Shown here in pieces: positions 17,936 through 27,457 of a DNA stretch of 64,000 nucleotides. The DNA is from Shinella sp. WSJ-2. Lineage in GTDB: Bacteria > Pseudomonadota > Alphaproteobacteria > Rhizobiales > Rhizobiaceae. Below the pieces are notes generated by a model, which saw nothing but the letters and a program-made list of their open reading frames with translations, was not told where the DNA came from and ran no database searches. The stretch is taken from assembly GCF_003432075.1 (NCBI RefSeq), contig NZ_QWBU01000006.1, positions 1 through 64,000 of the forward strand. The letters run 5' to 3'. The translations under genes were made by a program, and so were the position numbers. Positions within the stretch are counted from its first letter, which is position 1. Each line of letters starts with the position of its first letter.

Positions 17936-18589
17936 ATGACCGGAGAACAGACAAAGAAACCGGGACGCAAACCGCGCATTCGCGATGCCGAAGCCACCAA
18001 GGCGCGAATCCTTGATGCTGCCAAAAAAGAATTTGCGAAGAATGGCTTAGGCGGAGCGCGCGTCGATGACATCGCCGAGAAGGCGAAGGCCAACAAGCGC
18101 ATGATCTACCACTATTTCGAGAGCAAGGAGGGCCTGTTCCAGACGGTTCTCGAAGACGCCTATCTCGACATCCGCAGCGCAGAGCAGAAGCTGCATCTGG
18201 AAGATCTGGATCCCAAGGTAGCGCTCGAAAAACTGGTGCGCTTCACCTGGGAATATTACCTGAAAAACCCTGAATTCCTGACGCTCGTCAACAGTGAGAA
18301 CCTCCATCGCGCCAAACATCTCAAGAAATCGGAGATCATCAAGGTTTCAAGCCGCAAGCTTGTCAACATGGTCTCGAGCATTCTGGAGCGTGGCGTGACG
18401 GCGGGCATCTTCCGGGATGGCGTCGATCCGGTGCAGCTCAACATCACCATTGCTGCCGTCGGTTACTATTATCTGACGAACCGCTTCACCGGCACGATCA
18501 TTTATGAGCGCGACCTTATGGCCAGGGATGCTCTGGAACAGCGCATCCAGTTCAATATCGAGACGATCATGCGGCTTGTAACGGTTTGA
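17936..18589 (+). CDS. TetR/AcrR family transcriptional regulator
   Basis: 217 residues. The N-terminal helix-turn-helix is clear: ATKARILDAAKKEFAKNGL, then ARVDDIAEKAKANKRMIYHY and FESKEGLFQTVL. The C-terminal domain is helical and resembles the TetR_C groups found in regulators of fatty-acid and aromatic catabolism (e.g. ILERGVTAGIFRDGVDP). The ATG at 17936 follows AAAGGA at a rather long spacing; the frame is open to 17861 without a better site. The gene is divergent from the importer operon and is the natural candidate for binding the repeated palindromes at 4126, 4233, 7913 and 17778. The inducer is unknown, perhaps an acyl-CoA intermediate. Confidence 0.9.
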   Translation: MTGEQTKKPGRKPRIRDAEATKARILDAAKKEFAKNGLGGARVDDIAEKAKANKRMIYHYFESKEGLFQTVLEDAYLDIRSAEQKLHLEDLDPKVALEKLVRFTWEYYLKNPEFLTLVNSENLHRAKHLKKSEIIKVSSRKLVNMVSSILERGVTAGIFRDGVDPVQLNITIAAVGYYYLTNRFTGTIIYERDLMARDALEQRIQFNIETIMRLVTV

Positions 18590-18869
18590 GATGAGCTGTC
18601 GGCAGCTTCATATTAAAACGTCGCCGGCCACAGCAACCCTTTCGAGGCCGTGAACCGCGTTTAATTTCCAGGCGTCGGTTTATATGAGGGCCGGAGAATC
18701 CTCTAGGATCGATCACCTGCAGTGGCGACATTCTCCAGCCGCCACACGAGGGCTGGTGCGCCTTGGCTCACCCATGGCCACTACAATGCTTGTCGCTATT
18801 AAGGATAGCATTGACGAACCGTCCAGCGACACTAGCTAAGGCGGCAGTCGGCAATGATGTTAGGGTATC

Positions 18870-19256
18870 ATGGTAAAAGGCAGCCTGGAAAATAAACGCA
18901 TTCTCATTTTGGAGGACGATCCTTTGCTCGCCCTCGACCTTGAGGATTACCTCACAGAGCAAGGGGCTACGGTGGTAGGCCCTGTCTCGAGCGTCGAGCT
19001 GGCTCTTGAGGCTGTCAAGAAGGGTATCGACGCTGCTGTGCTCGACCTCAATCTGCGGGGCGTGTATTCCTACCCTGTCATCGAGGTGCTGGCCGAAGCT
19101 GGCACACCGCTCGTCGTCTGTTCTGGATACGCTGAACTGCCGGACACAAGGATGGAACTAACCGACATTGTGCTCCTGCCGAAACCTTGCGACCTCAATA
19201 TCCTGCAGAGCCGTCTGGCAGAGCAGATTGCCGAAGCATCCGGAAAATCCTCTTAG
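18870..19256 (+). CDS. Stand-alone receiver (response regulator), 128 residues
   Basis: A single REC domain without an output domain. Acidic residues are in RILILEDDPLL, the phosphoacceptor is Asp59 in AAVLDLNLRG, and the conserved Lys is in VLLPKPCD. The subfamily is the one that pairs with HWE kinases; the receiver at the end of the phytochrome at 28625 has the same LD(L/I)NL form. It converges on the HWE hybrid gene at 19306 and probably serves as a phosphate shuttle or sink. Confidence 0.85.
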   Translation: MVKGSLENKRILILEDDPLLALDLEDYLTEQGATVVGPVSSVELALEAVKKGIDAAVLDLNLRGVYSYPVIEVLAEAGTPLVVCSGYAELPDTRMELTDIVLLPKPCDLNILQSRLAEQIAEASGKSS

Positions 19257-19305
19257 AGAGACATACGAAGGTCCTGTTTGAAAGCAGGCACGCCCAGCGG
19301 TCGTA

Positions 19306-20328
19306 TCAAGCGGATAGGATCCTAGCCGTATCGCTCTCAGGCATCGTAAGATCAATCTGCGCCTTAAACCCATCGGGCGGGTAATGGAGGTTCGCCTGCC
19401 CGCCCAATTCATATTCGATATTGGCTTTTATGAGCCGGGTGCCGAACCCCTCCTCATCAGGGGCCTTAACGATTGGTCCGCCCCGCTCGGCCCAGTTCAG
19501 GCGCACCGATCGTCCCGAATCCGTCCTGTCGACGGTCCACGTAACAGAGACTCGTCCTTGATCATTCGCCAACGCACCGTATTTCGATGCGTTCGTCACG
19601 AGTTCGTTGAACACCATGCCAATGGAGAGCGCTGTCCTGGGATCGAGACGAACGAGATCGTGCCGTCCGATGTCGAAGCGCGAGAGATCCTTGTTATGGG
19701 GGCGAACTGCTCGCTGGAAAACGCTCAAAAGCTCGGTCTCGTCCCAATTCCCTTCGAATAGAAGCTCGTGCGCATCCGCCAGCGCCGAGACGCGGGCGGC
19801 AAGTTTTTCCTCGAACTCTGCCACCGACTTGCAATTGCGGCCGGTGCGGCGAATGAGTGAGAGCACGACAGCGAGATTGTTCTTCACGCGGTGGCTGAGC
19901 TCGCGGACCAGTAAGTCCTTCTGCAGCTCAATCCGCCTGCGCTCTGCCCGTTCACGTGCTTCGTTCAACGCGCGCGTCACGGCGGCGGGCAAGCGCGCGA
20001 GACGTTGCTTCAGAACGTAATCTGTCGCACCCTTGCGGAAGGCTTCGATGGCAGCGTCTTCACCGAGAACACCGGAGACGAAGATAAACGGCGCGTCGGG
20101 AGCAGAGGCGACGGCCAGGTCGAGCGCTGCCATCCCGTCAAAGTCGGGAAGAGAGAAGTCTGAAAGGATAATGTCGAAGGTGTCTTGTGCCAACGCTGCC
20201 TGATAAGCAGCGCGTGTCGCGACGCGCTTTACCTCAAAGGTTTCGTGCAGGCTCTCAAGTTGCGCTTCAATAAGTTCAGCATCGATGGTGCTGTCTTCCA
20301 GCAACAGGATACGCAGCATTTCGGCCAT
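19306..20328 (-). CDS. Receiver-HWE histidine kinase hybrid
   Basis: 340 residues. Residues 5-120 form a receiver with phosphoacceptor Asp57 (ILSDFSLPDFDG). Residues 140-335 form a HisKA_2/HWE-type kinase with phospho-His147 in ELSHRVKNNLAVV. The Trp-x-Glu motif is present (W279-A-E281, NWAERGGP), but the N-box reads FNELVTNASKYGAL, with Asn241 where HWE kinases have His. A kinase with its receiver at the N-terminus suggests regulation by upstream phosphorylation, plausibly from the phytochrome two genes before it. It starts one base after the stop of the Rcp-type regulator, so it is the third gene of the phytochrome operon. Confidence 0.88.
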   Translation of the reverse strand: MAEMLRILLLEDSTIDAELIEAQLESLHETFEVKRVATRAAYQAALAQDTFDIILSDFSLPDFDGMAALDLAVASAPDAPFIFVSGVLGEDAAIEAFRKGATDYVLKQRLARLPAAVTRALNEARERAERRRIELQKDLLVRELSHRVKNNLAVVLSLIRRTGRNCKSVAEFEEKLAARVSALADAHELLFEGNWDETELLSVFQRAVRPHNKDLSRFDIGRHDLVRLDPRTALSIGMVFNELVTNASKYGALANDQGRVSVTWTVDRTDSGRSVRLNWAERGGPIVKAPDEEGFGTRLIKANIEYELGGQANLHYPPDGFKAQIDLTMPESDTARILSA

Positions 20329-20329
20329 G

Positions 20330-20788
20330 TCAGTTCCCGCCCACCTGCCGCAGCTTCGGCGGGGGCTCGTTGAGAAGCGCCCAGAAGACGCCGAGATCCT
20401 GGATCGCCTTGAAGAACTGGTTGAATTCGACCGGCTTGACGACGAATGCGTTGACCCCGAGCTCGTAGCTTTTCACCAAATCCTGCTCTTCGCGGGAAGA
20501 GGTGAGCATGACGATCGGCACGTGACGCAGGTTTTCGTCGCGCTTCACTTTTTCGAGCACCTCCAGTCCATCGACTTTCGGCAGCTTGAGATCGAGGAGC
20601 ACAACGGCGGGATCGCCGGCATCGCGGCCGGCGTGGGAACCGCTGAGATAGAGGAAATCCAACGCCTCGGCACCGTCCCGGGCAACCACGATGTCATTGG
20701 CGATCTGACACTTCTCAAGCGCCGTCAGGGTCAGTTCGAGATCCCGGGGATTATCTTCAACGAGCAAAATAGGCCTCAGTTCTGGCAC
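20330..20788 (-). CDS. Rcp1-type response regulator
   Basis: 152 residues, a single receiver of the phytochrome-partner (Rcp1/CphB) type with an extended C-terminus. Key residues are ILLVEDNPRD, phosphoacceptor Asp66 in VVLLDLKLPKVDG, and Lys in AFVVKPVEF. The final FFKAIQDLGVFWALLNEPP helix is typical of Rcp1 proteins. It begins 3 bases after the phytochrome stop and is almost certainly the direct phosphorylation target of that kinase. Confidence 0.92.
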   Translation of the reverse strand: MPELRPILLVEDNPRDLELTLTALEKCQIANDIVVARDGAEALDFLYLSGSHAGRDAGDPAVVLLDLKLPKVDGLEVLEKVKRDENLRHVPIVMLTSSREEQDLVKSYELGVNAFVVKPVEFNQFFKAIQDLGVFWALLNEPPPKLRQVGGN

Positions 20789-20791
20789 GGA

Positions 20792-22960
20792 TCACTCCTC
20801 AGGTAGCGCCGGTAAGGAAAAAGTGAAGCATGCGCCCTCGTCAATCTTGCCCATGGCGTCCACGCTGCCGCCATGCCGCTCGACGATGCGCTTGATGAGG
20901 GCAAGGCCGATACCCGTGCCCTCGAAATCCTCGCTTCGCTGCAGTCGCTGGAATACACCGAACAGTTTGGACTTGTAAGCCATGTCGAAGCCGACGCCGT
21001 TGTCGGCGATCCGATACAGCACGCCGTCGTCGGTCGCATTGGCGGATATCTTGATATGCGCCTCTTCACGCTGTCGCGTATATTTGACCGCATTGTCGAT
21101 AAGATTGTACCAGACTTGCCGAAGGAGGGTGGCGTCCCCCGTCGCAACGGGCAGATGATCCACCTGCCATACGATCGAGCGGCCCGCCGTCTCCTCCGCA
21201 AGTCCTCGCCGCACCTCGGCGACGAGCTTGTTCATATCCACCTTGTCCGCGGAGATTGCCGCTCGACCGAGATGGGAGAACGTCAGGAGATCGTCGACGA
21301 GTTCACCTGCAGCAAGCGCCGAATCCGAAATCATCTGGAGATAATGGCGCGAGCGCTCGCCGAGATTTTTCTCCCGTTCCGTCAAAAGCTGTGAGAAGCC
21401 GACGATATGGCGGAACGGCGCCCGCAGGTCGTGCGAGATGGAATAGGAGAAAGCCTCCAATTCCCTGTTGGATTTCTGCAGGTCGGCGGCGAGCCTGGCC
21501 AGTTGCTCGGCCTTCTTCAGCACGATCTCCACGATCGAGGAGCGCAGGTCGCGGGCGGCGGCGATCTCTGCCGGGTGCCATGGCGCGCTCCTGCCGCGCA
21601 CCATCTCGCGCCAGGCCTCGAACGACTTGCGAGGATGGATCCGTCCGCTCTCCTGCACCACCTTGTGCGGATTGCCGCCCCAAGTGACCGCCTTTACCAC
21701 TTCCTGGCGGAACCAGATAAGCCAGCTGTCTTCCACTTCGGAAATGCGCAAGGCCAGGACACCGCAGGTGCCGTCGGTGAAGCCCTCGTCCTGTGGGAAC
21801 TCCGAGGCGATCGAATCCGTAAAATAGAAATCGGTGGCTGCGCCGTGCTGCGAAAGGCGGCTGACCAGGCGCCTCACATGATGTTCTTCGGGGACCTCGC
21901 CGACAGGCAGGAAGCTTTCCTGCGACAGGATCGTCGCCCCGTGCGACCGGGTGAGTTCCAGCAACGCCGCCGGCGCGCCGGCCAAGCCTTCGTCCCACCG
22001 GCCTGCCTGCGCCATCGCGGCCAATAGCCCGGTGTGCACGCGCGCAAGCTCGACGCCGAGTGCCGCAGTCTCGGCCCGGCTGTCGGCGCTGATCCGCATG
22101 GCTAGGCTCTGAACCGCGAAATCGCAGGCCTCGCGGATATCGCTTGGGACGCGGTGGGGATTACGGCTGTGGCAGGACAGGAGACCCCAGAGCTTGCCGT
22201 CCACCATGACCGATATAGACATGGACGAGAGCGTGCCCATATTGCGCATATATTCGAGATGTATCGGCGACACGCTGCGAAGCTGCGTAAACGTCATGTC
22301 GATGCCCCCCGCGTCTCGCTGCTCTCCGAACGCAGTCAAGGGGACCGGGATGTAATTCGCATCGGGTATCAGACGTATGCGGTTGAGACTGTAGAGATTG
22401 CGTGCCTGCGCCGGAATATCGGCAGCGGGGAAACGCAGGCCGAGATAGGAAGGCAGGGTACCGTTGCCGGCTTCGGCCACGACATGGCCGTTCCAGTCGG
22501 GATCGAACCGATAGACGAGGGCCCGGTCGAAACCCGTCAGGTCGGCGATCAGGCAGGCGGTCGCTGAAAGTGCGTTCCCCAGCTCCTCGGTAGCCGTCAT
22601 CTGCTGTGCGAAGCCGGTCAGACGGAAAAGAAGCTCGTTTTGAAAAACGGGCGTGCTGCGTTCGAACTCGACGATCAAGCGGCCCTGATGAACATGTGCC
22701 GCCATGTCCAAATCCGGATGCTGTAGCCGGGTACGGTAGGTATGCGTTCCGGTGGCCTGCCAATCACGCAAACCGGCCTCGACTGACCGGAGCAGTTCGA
22801 TCGGCGTCCGGCCGGTGATACCCTCGAAATTGGCCGATGCCCACAGGAGAGCGAGGCCGTCGGGATCGAGGACGAGCAGAGATCCATGGGGTTGGATTGC
22901 GCCGGGAACATGAATCGGCTCGCGGGCGCAAGTATCCAGATCGCTTCGGCTCCCTGACAT
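20792..22960 (-). CDS. bphP: Bacteriophytochrome histidine kinase (HisKA type)
   Basis: 722 residues with the order PAS-GAF-PHY-HisKA-HATPase. Cys11 in LDTCAREPIHVPGAIQPHG is the expected biliverdin attachment site. In the GAF domain the PASDIP motif is present as PAADIP (178-183), keeping the chromophore Asp181. The PHY tongue motif PRKSF is at 443-447. Phospho-His510 lies in SYSISHDLRAP, and the ATP lid motifs DNGVGF and GTGIGLAL follow. It should be a red/far-red photoreceptor controlling the Rcp1-type regulator and the HWE hybrid downstream in the same operon. Biliverdin would come from the heme oxygenase at 31149. Confidence 0.95.
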   Translation of the reverse strand: MSGSRSDLDTCAREPIHVPGAIQPHGSLLVLDPDGLALLWASANFEGITGRTPIELLRSVEAGLRDWQATGTHTYRTRLQHPDLDMAAHVHQGRLIVEFERSTPVFQNELLFRLTGFAQQMTATEELGNALSATACLIADLTGFDRALVYRFDPDWNGHVVAEAGNGTLPSYLGLRFPAADIPAQARNLYSLNRIRLIPDANYIPVPLTAFGEQRDAGGIDMTFTQLRSVSPIHLEYMRNMGTLSSMSISVMVDGKLWGLLSCHSRNPHRVPSDIREACDFAVQSLAMRISADSRAETAALGVELARVHTGLLAAMAQAGRWDEGLAGAPAALLELTRSHGATILSQESFLPVGEVPEEHHVRRLVSRLSQHGAATDFYFTDSIASEFPQDEGFTDGTCGVLALRISEVEDSWLIWFRQEVVKAVTWGGNPHKVVQESGRIHPRKSFEAWREMVRGRSAPWHPAEIAAARDLRSSIVEIVLKKAEQLARLAADLQKSNRELEAFSYSISHDLRAPFRHIVGFSQLLTEREKNLGERSRHYLQMISDSALAAGELVDDLLTFSHLGRAAISADKVDMNKLVAEVRRGLAEETAGRSIVWQVDHLPVATGDATLLRQVWYNLIDNAVKYTRQREEAHIKISANATDDGVLYRIADNGVGFDMAYKSKLFGVFQRLQRSEDFEGTGIGLALIKRIVERHGGSVDAMGKIDEGACFTFSLPALPEE

Positions 22961-23252
22961 CGAATCCTCTCTCCCTACGCAATGCAGCGAACCCTAGCGA
23001 TAATCGGGGTGGTGTAAACCGACCATCAAAGGGTTATAAAGACCACCTACTATCTAAGAGCGGGCCGCGATTTTGGTAGGCCTCTGTCGCGCCCTTACCT
23101 CGTTGGCGCATGCGACATGCCCAGACCGCGTCTCCGGCCGACAGCGAGGTTCTTTGCATTTTATTAAGATTGTTCGCAAAGACTGGCTTTGGGGACGGGC
23201 GAAATTCCAGGGGGGTGCACGTTGAGTGTGAGCCAACGAACTGGAGATATAG

Positions 23253-23657
23253 ATGGCCGCGTCGCAATCCACCATTCTCGTCGTCGAAGACGAACCTCTC
23301 ATCCGCCTCATCCTTGTCGAGGCATTGCAGGACGTGGGCTATCGAGTGTTGGCAGCGTCCAACGTCCTGGAGGCCATCGGGCAGATCGCAAGGCACTCCC
23401 GGATTGACGGCCTCGTTACGGATGTTGATTTGCCCGGCGGCCTGAGTGGCCTTGACCTGCTGGAACTGTTCAGCAACTGTCGGCCGGACGCCGCCAGGAT
23501 CGTCGTCTCGGGCAGATCCGATCTAATGCTGGAGGCATTGCCGGCGACGGGACGAATCTTCGCCAAGCCCTACAGTCTCGACACCGTGATCGCTGAACTT
23601 GACGATCAGATCAGGGCGAAGGGCAACGCCCTGCCGGCTAGGCGCATCCGTTCGTAG
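23253..23657 (+). CDS. Stand-alone receiver (response regulator), 134 residues
   Basis: Single REC domain: ILVVEDEPLIRLIL, phosphoacceptor Asp57 in LVTDVDLPGGLSG, and Lys105 in IFAKPYSLD. The DVDLPGG form is common in rhizobial receivers that follow PAS hybrid kinases. A GGAGATATAG ribosome site precedes the ATG. It lies between the divergent phytochrome operon and the hybrid kinase at 23825, with no output domain. Confidence 0.87.
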   Translation: MAASQSTILVVEDEPLIRLILVEALQDVGYRVLAASNVLEAIGQIARHSRIDGLVTDVDLPGGLSGLDLLELFSNCRPDAARIVVSGRSDLMLEALPATGRIFAKPYSLDTVIAELDDQIRAKGNALPARRIRS

Positions 23658-23824
23658 CGTCGGGGCACTCCCCCGAGCCCCACGACCGCACCGCATCGAT
23701 GTCTCCGGAGCCGTTTCACCCCTCTTATATCCCTTTCCTTTTTTAAAAATTTCACAGGATTACCGTGCTTTCCATTTCTTCGGACTTTCCCATATAAGCC
23801 GGCAACACTTCGAGAAACGGCAAT

Positions 23825-26287
23825 ATGACCTTTACGCCCGATACAACCAGCGAGATGAACAAGCACATCTGGACGATCGACTGGGAGAAAACGTCCTTCG
23901 GTGCCGAAGCCGATTGGCCACAAGAACTTCGGATGGCTTTGAGCCTTTGTCTCAACACCGCGATTCCCACGGCCCTCTACTGGGGCGACGATCTTCGTCT
24001 TCTGTACAATGATGCCTGGGCGCCGATTGCCGGGGAAAAGCACCCGTGGGCGCTGGGGCGGGCGGCCCGCGAGGTTTGGGCCGATATCTGGCATGTGATC
24101 GAGCCTCAGCTCCGCGCCGTATTGCAGACCGGCCAGGGATTTTCCGTCGCCGACCAGATGCTGCCCATGCAGCGCGGCGGCCGCACACAGCAGACCCATT
24201 GGGATTATAGCTTCGCGCCTATTTTCGGACAGAATGGCAAGGTTCTCGGCATCTTCAATCAGGGCAACGAGACGACGGCGCGCCTGTCGGCCGAGCGCGC
24301 ACTACGCGCCAGCGAGGAACGGCTGGAATATGCCTTGGGGGCATCGGATACGGTGGGCACCTGGGATTGGGATGTGCCCAATGACAGGGTGGTTGCAGAC
24401 ACGCGCTTTGCCAAGCTCTACGGCGTTCCGCGCGAAAAGGCTGCGGCTGGCGCACCAATCGCTGATTTCTTCAACGCTATCCATCCAGACGACCTTCCCT
24501 CTGTGGAAGAAGCGATCGCGGCCGCCTTGAAGGGCGGCAGCATCTTTTCCCAGGAATATCGTCTCGTGCAGGCGAACGGCGCGCACAGATGGGTCATCGC
24601 CGAGGGACGGCCGACGCTCGCGCCCGACGGAACGCCCTTGCGCTTCCCCGGCATCAGCTTGGATATAACAGACCGCAAAAATGCCGAGGCCGCACTCCGC
24701 GACAGCGAGGAACGCTTCCGTGCCATCACCAACTCCATCGACCAGATGATCTGGTCGACCACCCCGGACGGATATCACGACTACTATAACCAGCGCTGGT
24801 ACGATTTTACCGGCGTCCCGTCAGGCTCAACCGATGGCGAGGGCTGGGCGGGGATGTTTCACCCTGAAGACCAGGATCGCGCGTGGTCCGTGTGGCGGCA
24901 CAGTCTGGAGACGGGAGAGCCCTATCACATCGAATACCGGCTACGGCACCGGAGTGGGAAATACCGCTGGGTGCTGGGTCGCGCACAGCCCGTGCACAAC
25001 GAGGACGGCGCGATCACGCGTTGGTTTGGTTCCTGCACGGATATACAAGAGATCGTCGACGCGCGCGAAGTGCTCGCCCGGTCGCGCGAGGAGCTGGAAA
25101 TGGAGGTGCGCGAGCGCACCGACAGGCTGATGGAAGCCGAGGGGCAACTTCGGCAGGCGCAGAAGATGGAAGCTGTCGGCCAGCTTACCGGGGGCGTGGC
25201 GCACGATTTCAACAATATGCTCGCCGTCATCCTCGGCGCGATGAACCTGCTTGAACGTCGGCTGGCGCGCGGAGACACCGACCTTGGCCGCTACATCGAG
25301 GCGGCCAAGGATGGGGCAAATCGGGCTGCGGCGCTTACGCAGCGCCTGCTTGCGTTTTCCCGACGGCAGCCGCTTCAACCGAAGGTCATCGAGCCGAACC
25401 GGATGGTTGCCGGGATGAGTGAATTGATGACACGCGCGCTGGGTGAGCAGGTCAAGGTCGAAACCGTTCTTGCCGCAGGTCTGTGGCGCATAAACGCCGA
25501 TATCAGTCAGCTGGAGAATGCCATTCTCAACCTGGCCGTCAACGGACGAGACGCGATGCCGAATGGCGGACGACTTACCGTGGAGACTGCCAACACATTC
25601 ATCGCGGAGGACTATGCCCAGGAGCATTCGATGGCCGTCGGGCAATATGTCATGATCGCGGTCACTGATACCGGCACGGGAATGAGTGGGGATACATTAA
25701 CGAAAGCCTTCGATCCCTTCTTCACGACAAAAGAGGTCGGCAAGGGCTCGGGTCTTGGCCTGAGTCAAGTCTTCGGCTTCGTGCGGCAATCCGGTGGGCA
25801 TGTTAAAATCTATTCCGAGCTGGGCCACGGAACGACCGTGAAATTGTACTTGCCTCGCCACTACGGCGAGGCTGATGCGAATGAAACATCGCCTGCGAGC
25901 GAGGAGCTGGCACGGGGCATGCGGGGAGAACTCGTTCTTGTTGTCGAGGACGACGAGCGTGTCCGTCACTTCTCTGTGGAGGCTCTGCGGGAGCTCGGTT
26001 ACGACGTCGCGGCGGCATCGAGCGGCGCGGCGGCGATTGCCCTGCTGGAGGCCGGCATGAAGCCCGCTCTGTTGTTCACCGATGTCGTAATGCCGGAAAT
26101 GACGGGCCGGGAGCTCGCGGTCTTAGCCTTGGAAAAGGTCGCTGGCCTCAAGGTGCTGTACACGACCGGCTATACGCGCAACGCGGTCGTGCATAACGGC
26201 GTCTTGGATCCCGGAACGCATCTGCTCCAAAAACCGTTTAGCTTGGAGCAGCTCGCTCAAAAGGTGCGTCACGTTATTGATGGATAG
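23825..26287 (+). CDS. PAS-containing hybrid histidine kinase
   Basis: 820 residues. Residues 12-150 form an N-terminal sensory module (WTIDWEKTSFG, LYWGDDLRLLYNDAW, GEKHPWALGR) shared with the HWE kinase at 46465. PAS domains follow at about 165-285 and 295-410, each ending in a PAC segment (DITDRKNAE, CTDIQEIVDA), then a coiled linker. The kinase core has His460 in GGVAHDFNNMLAVI and GSGLGLSQV. The C-terminal receiver has Asp753 in LLFTDVVMPEMTG. No membrane segment is visible, so it is probably a cytoplasmic sensor. It is the paralogue of the hybrid kinase at 33199, with nearly the same catalytic core. Confidence 0.92.
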   Translation: MTFTPDTTSEMNKHIWTIDWEKTSFGAEADWPQELRMALSLCLNTAIPTALYWGDDLRLLYNDAWAPIAGEKHPWALGRAAREVWADIWHVIEPQLRAVLQTGQGFSVADQMLPMQRGGRTQQTHWDYSFAPIFGQNGKVLGIFNQGNETTARLSAERALRASEERLEYALGASDTVGTWDWDVPNDRVVADTRFAKLYGVPREKAAAGAPIADFFNAIHPDDLPSVEEAIAAALKGGSIFSQEYRLVQANGAHRWVIAEGRPTLAPDGTPLRFPGISLDITDRKNAEAALRDSEERFRAITNSIDQMIWSTTPDGYHDYYNQRWYDFTGVPSGSTDGEGWAGMFHPEDQDRAWSVWRHSLETGEPYHIEYRLRHRSGKYRWVLGRAQPVHNEDGAITRWFGSCTDIQEIVDAREVLARSREELEMEVRERTDRLMEAEGQLRQAQKMEAVGQLTGGVAHDFNNMLAVILGAMNLLERRLARGDTDLGRYIEAAKDGANRAAALTQRLLAFSRRQPLQPKVIEPNRMVAGMSELMTRALGEQVKVETVLAAGLWRINADISQLENAILNLAVNGRDAMPNGGRLTVETANTFIAEDYAQEHSMAVGQYVMIAVTDTGTGMSGDTLTKAFDPFFTTKEVGKGSGLGLSQVFGFVRQSGGHVKIYSELGHGTTVKLYLPRHYGEADANETSPASEELARGMRGELVLVVEDDERVRHFSVEALRELGYDVAAASSGAAAIALLEAGMKPALLFTDVVMPEMTGRELAVLALEKVAGLKVLYTTGYTRNAVVHNGVLDPGTHLLQKPFSLEQLAQKVRHVIDG

Positions 26288-26308
26288 ACGGTCAGCGAAA
26301 GCATGGCG

Positions 26309-27352
26309 TCATGTCTCGCGTGGCTCGCGGCCGATCGAGCCGCGCGAGACCAACGTGCAGGCCACCTTATGGAGGCCGGCTCGCCTTGCTCCAGATCTCC
26401 TTGCAAGCTGCTCGATGGCCCAGGCCCCCATGGGGCGGTGCGGAAGCTCAAGGGTCGTCAACTGCGGCCGCAGGTGACGAGACAGTTCATCGTCATCGTA
26501 GCCGACGACGGAGATGTCCTGGGGTATGCGCAGGCCGGCTTCGCCAATCGCCATGAAACAGCCCATAGCCATTTTGTCATTCTGACAGAAGATCGCGGTT
26601 GGTGGATCGGAAAGCGACAGGAGCTTTCGGGTCGCGTCGAAGCCGGATGTCGGCGTCCAGTTTCCTTCCGCCACCAAGCCATCGTCGTAGCGGAGCCCCG
26701 CTTCCGCAAGTGCCTGGCGATACCCAGCGAGGCGATCCTGCGCGGCCTCCATGAAGCTCTCGCCGACGATCGTCGCGATGCGCTTGTGTCCTTTCTTGAT
26801 GAGAGACAGGGTTGCAATGCGCCCGCCGGTGACCTCGTCGGGAACGACAGCGGGAAACTGGTTCTCACCGGTATAGCAGTTGAGCAGTACAATCGGCACG
26901 GGGAGCCTGTCGAAGACTGCATCGAGTGATACACGACGGGTGAACACCGACATGTAGACGATGCCCTGGGCCCCGGCCCGCAGAAGGCGCGCTACCGCAC
27001 TGCGCTCGTGTTCGGCCCGGCCTTGCGTCTGCGCCACGAGAATGGTGACATCATTCTCCCAGGATGCATGCCGCGCGCCCTCGATGGCGTTGACCGTCTC
27101 CGGAGTGGTCGCGAGTTGATCGACGATGAAGCCGATGCATCCACCGCGAAGATCCTCGAGGCCCGCGCGGCGAATGGGGCTCGCGAGTCCATAACCAAGC
27201 CGTGCGGCAACGTCGAGCACGCGTCCGCGAAGATCCGGAGAGATCTTGATATCCATGACATTATTGAGAACGACGGAAACTGTCGCCTGCGAGCAGCCCG
27301 CCGCCTTGGCCACATCCATCATCGTGACCCGCTTCGTTTTCCCGCCGTTCAT
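26309..27352 (-). CDS. LacI family transcriptional regulator
   Basis: 347 residues. The N-terminal HTH is VTMMDVAKAAGCSQATVSVVLNN, followed by the hinge region and a periplasmic-binding-like sensor domain (IGFIVDQLATTPETVN, GHKRIATIVGESFMEAAQDR, AIFCQNDKMAMGCF, ISVVGYDDDELSRHL). I used the ATG at 27352; an in-frame GTG six codons earlier is possible. It is divergent from the dioxygenase gene at 27458, with a perfect 14-base palindrome between them, which suggests that it controls that gene and itself. The ligand is probably a small sugar-like molecule. Confidence 0.9.
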   Translation of the reverse strand: MNGGKTKRVTMMDVAKAAGCSQATVSVVLNNVMDIKISPDLRGRVLDVAARLGYGLASPIRRAGLEDLRGGCIGFIVDQLATTPETVNAIEGARHASWENDVTILVAQTQGRAEHERSAVARLLRAGAQGIVYMSVFTRRVSLDAVFDRLPVPIVLLNCYTGENQFPAVVPDEVTGGRIATLSLIKKGHKRIATIVGESFMEAAQDRLAGYRQALAEAGLRYDDGLVAEGNWTPTSGFDATRKLLSLSDPPTAIFCQNDKMAMGCFMAIGEAGLRIPQDISVVGYDDDELSRHLRPQLTTLELPHRPMGAWAIEQLARRSGARRAGLHKVACTLVSRGSIGREPRET

Positions 27353-27406
27353 GGTGCCCCCCCGCTTCACCCTTCTCTACATCACCTAATAAAATTCGGC
27401 CATTGA

Positions 27407-27420
27407 CTAATATTTATTAG
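27407..27420. promoter_or_regulatory. Perfect palindrome, candidate LacI-family operator
   Basis: CTAATATTTATTAG is a perfect 14-base palindrome between the divergent LacI and dioxygenase genes. A second half, CTAATAAA, lies 20 bases to the left. A TTGACT hexamer at 27403 overlaps the palindrome, so bound repressor would block the plus-strand promoter. Confidence 0.6.
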
Positions 27421-27457
27421 TTGCGGTAGCCTCGCCTTAGATTGGGAGGAGAGCCAT

